From: Pseudomonas fluorescens
GTDB taxonomy: Bacteria > Pseudomonadota > Gammaproteobacteria > Pseudomonadales > Pseudomonadaceae
Assembly: GCF_900636825.1 (NCBI RefSeq)
Contig: NZ_LR134318.1
Location: forward strand, 3,567,501-3,631,500
DNA: 64,000 bases
Direction of reading: 5' to 3'
Positions 59,120 to 64,000 of this stretch are shown piece after piece. How positions within the stretch are numbered: position 1 is the first letter of the stretch; each line of letters opens with the position of its first letter. The translations under genes were made by a program, and so were the position numbers. The notes under the pieces are model-generated. The model did no database searches. It had not been told where the DNA came from and saw only the letters and a list, made by a program, of their open reading frames with translations.

Positions 59120-60355
59120 ATGACCCAAGCGTATGAACCGCTGCGCCTGCACGTCCCTGAACCTTCGGGCCGTCCCGGCTGTAAAACCGACTTTTCCTAT
59201 CTGCATCTCACCGATGCCGGTACGGTGCGCAAACCTCCCATCGATGTAGAACCGGCCGACACCGCCGACCTGGCCCGTGGCCTGATTCGCGTGCTCGACG
59301 ATCAGGGCAACGCCCTCGGCCCATGGGCTGAAGACGTCCCGGTAGAGATTCTGCGCAAAGGCATGCGCGCCATGCTCAAGACGCGCATCTATGACAACCG
59401 CATGGTCGTCGCGCAGCGTCAGAAAAAGATGTCGTTCTACATGCAGAGCCTCGGTGAAGAGGCGATTGGCAGCGCTCAGGCGCTGGCGCTGAACATTGAT
59501 GACATGTGCTTCCCGACCTACCGCCAGCAAAGCATTCTGATGGCCCGCGACGTTCCGCTGGTCGACCTGATCTGCCAACTGCTGTCCAACGAGCGCGACC
59601 CGCTCAAGGGTCGCCAGTTGCCGATCATGTACTCGGTCAAAGACGCTGGTTTCTTCACCATTTCCGGCAACCTCGCCACTCAGTTCATTCAGGGCGTCGG
59701 TTGGGGCATGGCCTCGGCGATCAAGGGCGACACCAAAATCGCTTCGGCGTGGATCGGTGACGGTGCTACCGCCGAATCGGACTTCCACACTGCCCTCACC
59801 TTCGCTCACGTTTATCGCGCGCCGCTGATCCTCAACGTCGTTAACAATCAATGGGCAATTTCGACCTTCCAGGCCATCGCGGGCGGTGAAGCCACCACTT
59901 TCGCCGGACGCGGCGTTGGTTGCGGCATCGCCTCGCTGCGGGTCGATGGCAACGACTTCTACGCGGTTTACGCCGCCTCGGCCTGGGCTGCCGAACGCGC
60001 CCGCCGCAATCTTGGCCCGACCATGATCGAATGGGTCACCTACCGCGCCGGCCCGCACTCGACCTCCGACGACCCATCGAAATACCGCCCCGCCGATGAC
60101 TGGAGCCACTTCCCTCTCGGCGATCCCATCGCACGTCTGAAACAGCATCTGGTCAAGGCCGGCCATTGGTCGGAAGAAGAGCACGCCGCCGTCAGCGCCG
60201 AACTCGAAGCCGAAGTGATTGCCGCGCAGAAACAGGCCGAGCAGTACGGCACCTTGGCTGGCGGGCAGATCCCGAGCGCCGCGACCATGTTCGAAGACGT
60301 TTACAAAGAGATGCCGGAGCATTTGAAGCGCCAGCGTCAGCAGTTGGGGATCTGA
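59120..60355 (+). CDS. bkdA1: Branched-chain alpha-keto acid dehydrogenase E1 alpha subunit
   Basis: 411 residues from ATGACCCAAGCGTATG. The thiamine diphosphate motif is WIGDGATAESDFHTALTFAH ... NVVNNQWAIS (GDG to NN), with the phosphorylation-loop-like TYRAGPHSTSDDPSKYRP. YMQSLGEEAIGSAQALALN lies in the N-terminal half. Together with bkdA2 it decarboxylates the keto acids of Val, Leu and Ile and passes the acyl group to the E2 lipoyl arm. It is the first gene of the operon; bkdA2 starts two bases after its stop. Confidence 0.97.
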   Translation: MTQAYEPLRLHVPEPSGRPGCKTDFSYLHLTDAGTVRKPPIDVEPADTADLARGLIRVLDDQGNALGPWAEDVPVEILRKGMRAMLKTRIYDNRMVVAQRQKKMSFYMQSLGEEAIGSAQALALNIDDMCFPTYRQQSILMARDVPLVDLICQLLSNERDPLKGRQLPIMYSVKDAGFFTISGNLATQFIQGVGWGMASAIKGDTKIASAWIGDGATAESDFHTALTFAHVYRAPLILNVVNNQWAISTFQAIAGGEATTFAGRGVGCGIASLRVDGNDFYAVYAASAWAAERARRNLGPTMIEWVTYRAGPHSTSDDPSKYRPADDWSHFPLGDPIARLKQHLVKAGHWSEEEHAAVSAELEAEVIAAQKQAEQYGTLAGGQIPSAATMFEDVYKEMPEHLKRQRQQLGI

Positions 60356-60356
60356 C

Positions 60357-61415
60357 ATGAACGACCACAACAACAATATTCAGTTGGAAACCGCCATGAC
60401 CACAACCACCATGACCATGATCCAGGCCCTGCGCTCGGCCATGGATGTGATGCTTGAGCGTGATGACAATGTCGTCGTGTTCGGTCAGGACGTCGGCTAC
60501 TTCGGCGGCGTGTTCCGCTGCACCGAAGGCCTGCAGACCAAGTACGGCACCTCGCGGGTGTTCGACGCGCCGATTTCCGAAAGCGGCATCGTCGGCGTAG
60601 CCGTCGGCATGGGCGCATACGGTTTGCGGCCGGTCGCCGAAATCCAGTTCGCCGACTACGTCTACCCGGCTTCCGACCAGATCATTTCCGAAGCGGCGCG
60701 CCTGCGTTATCGCTCGGCGGGTGAATTCACCGCACCGATGACCCTGCGCATGCCGTGCGGCGGCGGCATCTACGGCGGCCAGACCCATAGCCAGAGCATT
60801 GAGGCGATGTTCACCCAAGTCTGCGGCCTGCGCACTGTCATGCCGTCCAATCCTTACGACGCCAAAGGCCTGCTGATCGCTTCCATCGAAAATGATGATC
60901 CGGTGATCTTCCTCGAGCCGAAGCGCCTGTACAACGGCCCGTTCGACGGCCATCACGATCGCCCGGTAACGCCGTGGTCGAAACACCCTGCCGCGCAAGT
61001 GCCGGACGGCTACTACACCGTGCCGCTGGATGTCGCCGCGATCACTCGTCCGGGCAAGGACGTGACCGTGCTGACTTACGGCACCACCGTTTACGTTTCG
61101 CAAGTTGCTGCTGAAGAATCAGGCGTAGATGCCGAAGTCATCGACCTGCGCAGCCTGTGGCCGCTGGACCTGGAAACCATCGTCAAATCGGTGAAGAAAA
61201 CCGGCCGTTGCGTCGTAGTCCACGAAGCGACCCGCACCTGCGGTTTCGGCGCCGAGCTGGTGTCGCTGGTGCAAGAGCATTGCTTCCATCACTTGGAAGC
61301 GCCAATCGAACGCGTCACAGGTTGGGACACCCCCTACCCGCACGCGCAGGAATGGGCGTATTTCCCAGGGCCGTCCCGAGTGGGCGCGGCGTTGAAACGG
61401 GTCATGGAGGTCTGA
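60357..61415 (+). CDS. bkdA2: Branched-chain alpha-keto acid dehydrogenase E1 beta subunit
   Basis: 352 residues from ATGAACGACCACAAC, with the E1 beta motifs FGQDVGYFGGVFRCTEGLQT, FDAPISESGIVGVAVGMGAY, GPHSTSDD-independent HSQSIEAMFTQVCGLRTVMP, and the C-terminal transketolase part EVIDLRSLWPLDLETIVKS. The N-terminal 15 residues (MNDHNNNIQLETAMTTT) match the P. putida protein start. It makes the alpha2-beta2 E1 with BkdA1. Its stop is contiguous with the bkdB start. Confidence 0.97.
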   Translation: MNDHNNNIQLETAMTTTTMTMIQALRSAMDVMLERDDNVVVFGQDVGYFGGVFRCTEGLQTKYGTSRVFDAPISESGIVGVAVGMGAYGLRPVAEIQFADYVYPASDQIISEAARLRYRSAGEFTAPMTLRMPCGGGIYGGQTHSQSIEAMFTQVCGLRTVMPSNPYDAKGLLIASIENDDPVIFLEPKRLYNGPFDGHHDRPVTPWSKHPAAQVPDGYYTVPLDVAAITRPGKDVTVLTYGTTVYVSQVAAEESGVDAEVIDLRSLWPLDLETIVKSVKKTGRCVVVHEATRTCGFGAELVSLVQEHCFHHLEAPIERVTGWDTPYPHAQEWAYFPGPSRVGAALKRVMEV

Positions 61416-62684
61416 ATGGGCACGCACGTTATCAAGATGCCGGACATTGGCGAAGGCATCGCAGAAGTGGAACTGTCGCAATGGCACGTCAAGGTCGGCG
61501 ATCTGGTGGTTGAAGACCAGGTGCTGGCGGACGTGATGACCGACAAGGCGATGGTCGATATTCCGTCGCCGGTCCACGGCAAGGTGATCGCGCTTGGCGG
61601 TCAGCCGGGTGAAGTGATGGCGGTTGGCAGTGTGCTGATCAGCATTGAAGTCGAGGGTGCCGGCAACCTCAAAGAATCAGCCGCTCCGGTTGTTACCAAA
61701 GAGCCTGTTGCGCCGAAAGTGGAAGCTGCTGTTGAAAGCAAACCTGCGCCAGCTGCCGCGCGCCCTGCTCCTGTTTGCCAGGGCCCGATGGTTGCTCGCG
61801 AAGCAGACGAACGTCCGCTCGCCTCGCCAGCCGTGCGCAAGCATGCGCTGGATCTGGGTATTCAGTTGCGTCTGGTACGCGGCACCGGCCCGGCTGGTCG
61901 CGTGTTGCATGAAGATCTCGAGGCGTATCTGGCACAAGGTCAGTCCAACGCCTCGGCGCCGGTCGCCGCTGCATACGCCCAGCGCAACGACGAAGAACAG
62001 ATCCAAGTCATCGGCATGCGCCGCAAGATCGCGCAGCGCATGCAGGAGGCCACGCAGCGGGCAGCGCATTTCAGTTACGTCGAAGAAATCGACGTGACGG
62101 CGATCGAAGAACTGCGCGCGCATCTGAATGAAAAGCATGGCGCCAGCCGCGGCAAGTTGACCTTGTTGCCGTTCCTCGTCCGCGCGCTGGTCGTTGCCCT
62201 GCGCGACTTCCCGCAGATGAACGCACGTTATGACGACGAAGCCCAGGTCATCACCCGCCTCGGTGCCGTGCACGTCGGGGTCGCCACGCAAAGCGATGTT
62301 GGTTTGATGGTGCCGGTGGTACGTCACGCCGAGGCGCGCAGCCTGTGGGACAGCGCTGCGGAAATCTCGCGTTTGGCCACTGCCGCACGCAATGGCAAGG
62401 CCAGCCGCGACGAATTGTCCGGTTCGACCATCACCCTCACCAGCCTTGGCGCGCTGGGCGGCATTGTCAGCACACCGGTATTGAACCTGCCGGAAGTGGC
62501 CATCGTCGGCGTGAACAAAATCGTCGAACGGCCGATGGTCGTCAAAGGCCAGGTGGTGATCCGCAAGATGATGAATCTTTCCAGCTCGTTCGATCACCGC
62601 GTGGTCGACGGCATGGACGCGGCACTCTTCATCCAGGCCATTCGTGGTTTGCTCGAACAACCTGCAACGCTGTTCGTGGAGTAA
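61416..62684 (+). CDS. bkdB: Branched-chain alpha-keto acid dehydrogenase E2 (lipoamide acyltransferase)
   Basis: 422 residues. Domains in order: one lipoyl domain (1-80) with the lipoylated Lys44 in DVMTDKAMVDIPSPV; an Ala/Pro-rich linker (85-130); a subunit-binding domain (ASPAVRKHALDLGIQLRLVR, about 138-172); and the catalytic core with SSSFDHRVVDGMDAALF (H-x3-DG active site). It transfers the acyl group from lipoamide to CoA. Start ATG directly follows the bkdA2 stop, so the genes are tightly coupled. Confidence 0.97.
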   Translation: MGTHVIKMPDIGEGIAEVELSQWHVKVGDLVVEDQVLADVMTDKAMVDIPSPVHGKVIALGGQPGEVMAVGSVLISIEVEGAGNLKESAAPVVTKEPVAPKVEAAVESKPAPAAARPAPVCQGPMVAREADERPLASPAVRKHALDLGIQLRLVRGTGPAGRVLHEDLEAYLAQGQSNASAPVAAAYAQRNDEEQIQVIGMRRKIAQRMQEATQRAAHFSYVEEIDVTAIEELRAHLNEKHGASRGKLTLLPFLVRALVVALRDFPQMNARYDDEAQVITRLGAVHVGVATQSDVGLMVPVVRHAEARSLWDSAAEISRLATAARNGKASRDELSGSTITLTSLGALGGIVSTPVLNLPEVAIVGVNKIVERPMVVKGQVVIRKMMNLSSSFDHRVVDGMDAALFIQAIRGLLEQPATLFVE

Positions 62685-62688
62685 TCGA

Positions 62689-64000
62689 ATGCAAACTCTT
62701 AACACCACGCTGCTGATTATTGGCGGTGGCCCTGGCGGTTATGTCACAGCGATTCGCGCCGGACAACTGGGCATTCCAACGATTCTGGTTGAAGGTCAAT
62801 CGCTCGGCGGTACGTGCCTGAACATCGGCTGCATCCCGTCGAAAGCGCTGATCCATGTGGCTGAGCAGTTTCACCAGACCCAGCATCACAGCCAGCATTC
62901 GGCCTTGGGTATCAGTGTTTCCGCGCCCACCCTCGACATCACGAAAAGCGTCGAGTGGAAGGACGGCATCGTCGATCGCCTGACCACCGGCGTCGCTGCG
63001 CTGCTGAAGAAAAACAAGGTTCAGGTCATCAATGGCTGGGCCAAGGTCATTGATGGCAAGACCGTGGAAGTCGGCGACACGCGCATTCAGTGCGAGCATC
63101 TGGTGCTGGCCACGGGTTCGACCAGCGTCAACTTGCCGATCCTGCCGATTGGCGGGCCGATCATCTCCTCCACCGAAGCGCTGGCCCCGACGTCGGTGCC
63201 AAAACGCTTGACCGTGGTCGGCGGCGGTTATATCGGTCTGGAGCTGGGCATTGCCTATCGCAAGCTTGGCGCTGAAGTCAGCGTTGTCGAAGCGCAGGAT
63301 CGCATCCTGCCAGCCTACGACGCTGAGCTGACGCAACCGGTGCATGACGCGCTGAAGCAATTGGGCGTGAAGCTGTATTTGAAACACAGCGTGCTGGGTT
63401 TCAACGGCACGTTGCAGGTGCGCGACCCTGAAGGAGAAACGCTGAATCTGGAAACCGATCAGGTGCTGGTAGCCGTCGGTCGTAAACCCAACACCCAGTG
63501 TTTCAATCTCGAAGCATTGAACCTTGAGATGAACGGCTCGGCGATCAAGATCGACAACCGTTGCCAGACCAGCATGCGCAACGTCTACGCCATCGGCGAT
63601 TTGAGCGGTGAGCCGATGCTCGCTCATCGCGCCATGGCGCAAGGGGAAATGGTGGCCGAACTGATTAGCGGCAAAAGCCGCGAATTCAGCCCGACCGCCA
63701 TCGCCGCCGTGTGCTTCACCGACCCGGAACTGGTGGTGGTCGGCAAGACGCCGGACGAGGCCAAGGCTGCGGGCCTGGACTGCATCGTTTCGAATTTTCC
63801 ATTCGCCGCCAATGGCCGAGCAATGACGCTGGAGTCGAAAAGCGGCTTCGTGCGCGTGGTTGCGCGGCGGGATAACCATGTAATTGTCGGTTGGCAAGCG
63901 GTGGGTGTCGGGGTTTCCGAGTTGTCGACAGCATTTGCGCAGAGCCTGGAAATGGGCGCGCGGCTGGAAGACATCGGCGGCACCATTCACGCGCATCCGA
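62689..64000 (+). CDS. lpdV: Dihydrolipoamide dehydrogenase LpdV (E3 of the Bkd complex), cut by window edge
   Basis: 437 codons are present of the usual 459 or so. The FAD motif is LLIIGGGPGGYVTAIRAGQL, the redox disulfide is GGTCLNIGCIPSKALIH (CxxxxC), the NAD domain is LTVVGGGYIGLELGIAYRKL, and the interface region begins at FTDPELVVVGKTPDEA. The final active-site HP follows (IHAHP at the edge). It reoxidises the dihydrolipoamide of BkdB using NAD+. It is the last gene of the operon and specific to the branched-chain complex in Pseudomonas. Confidence 0.96.
   Translation, partial: MQTLNTTLLIIGGGPGGYVTAIRAGQLGIPTILVEGQSLGGTCLNIGCIPSKALIHVAEQFHQTQHHSQHSALGISVSAPTLDITKSVEWKDGIVDRLTTGVAALLKKNKVQVINGWAKVIDGKTVEVGDTRIQCEHLVLATGSTSVNLPILPIGGPIISSTEALAPTSVPKRLTVVGGGYIGLELGIAYRKLGAEVSVVEAQDRILPAYDAELTQPVHDALKQLGVKLYLKHSVLGFNGTLQVRDPEGETLNLETDQVLVAVGRKPNTQCFNLEALNLEMNGSAIKIDNRCQTSMRNVYAIGDLSGEPMLAHRAMAQGEMVAELISGKSREFSPTAIAAVCFTDPELVVVGKTPDEAKAAGLDCIVSNFPFAANGRAMTLESKSGFVRVVARRDNHVIVGWQAVGVGVSELSTAFAQSLEMGARLEDIGGTIHAHP

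Overview
The window is a piece of a Pseudomonas chromosome, most likely the P. fluorescens / P. koreensis side of the genus. The grounds are the recognisable proteins (LdcA, MltD, FabI, BphP/BphO, Udh, Bkd complex), the gene order mltD - gloB - methyltransferase - rnhA - dnaQ - ldcA known from pseudomonads, GC-rich codon use, and at least 16 intergenic palindromic REP-type repeats of the families built on GTAGGAGCTGCCG and GTGGGAGC. No tRNA, rRNA, prophage or CRISPR array was seen.

Layout. 1-1.4 kb: 5' part of arsB (runs off the left edge) and a flavin reductase. 1.5-3.4 kb: a small hypothetical gene, a LysR regulator and an acetyltransferase coupled to ldcA. 3.4-10.5 kb: ldcA, dnaQ, rnhA and a methyltransferase on the minus strand, gloB and mltD on the plus strand. 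10.5-12.1 kb: a repeat block hit by an IS481-type insertion sequence. 12.2-20.4 kb: a Yej-type peptide ABC importer with two substrate-binding proteins, then fabI with a terminator. 20.5-27 kb: GAF-GGDEF enzyme, a delta-60 repeat protein in a less GC-rich patch, an alpha/beta hydrolase, a GFA protein, a glycosyltransferase and a zinc alcohol dehydrogenase. 27-33.6 kb: a small tandem duplication, then a stress/envelope cluster (YciE-type DUF892, ZIP transporter, DUF421, CinA C-terminal amidase, DUF3618, holin-like membrane proteins). 34-41 kb: AraC regulator, LysE exporter, bacteriophytochrome with heme oxygenase, VOC protein, and an ada-alkA alkylation repair pair. 41-42.5 kb: a 457-residue protein with a C-terminal SET-like domain, the strongest candidate for something unusual. 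42.7-48.2 kb: GFA, TetR, CopC/CopD, and an EmrAB-like efflux pair. 48.5-54.7 kb: hexuronate module (OprD porin, uronate dehydrogenase, SMP-30 lactonase, TRAP transporter). 54.8-58.4 kb: sulfide/persulfide module (TSUP permease, SQR, BigR-like sensor, persulfide dioxygenase) around a perfect palindrome. 58.4-64 kb: bkdR and the branched-chain keto acid dehydrogenase operon bkdA1-bkdA2-bkdB-lpdV, the last cut by the right edge.

How the genes work together. The porin, dehydrogenase, lactonase and TRAP genes together would take up and oxidise galacturonate/glucuronate. The sulfur genes would oxidise sulfide to persulfide, then to sulfite, and export the product. The Bkd genes convert the keto acids of Val, Leu and Ile to acyl-CoAs. 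Ada and AlkA repair alkylated DNA. BphO makes biliverdin for BphP. All functions are read from sequence motifs and family knowledge; no database search was run.
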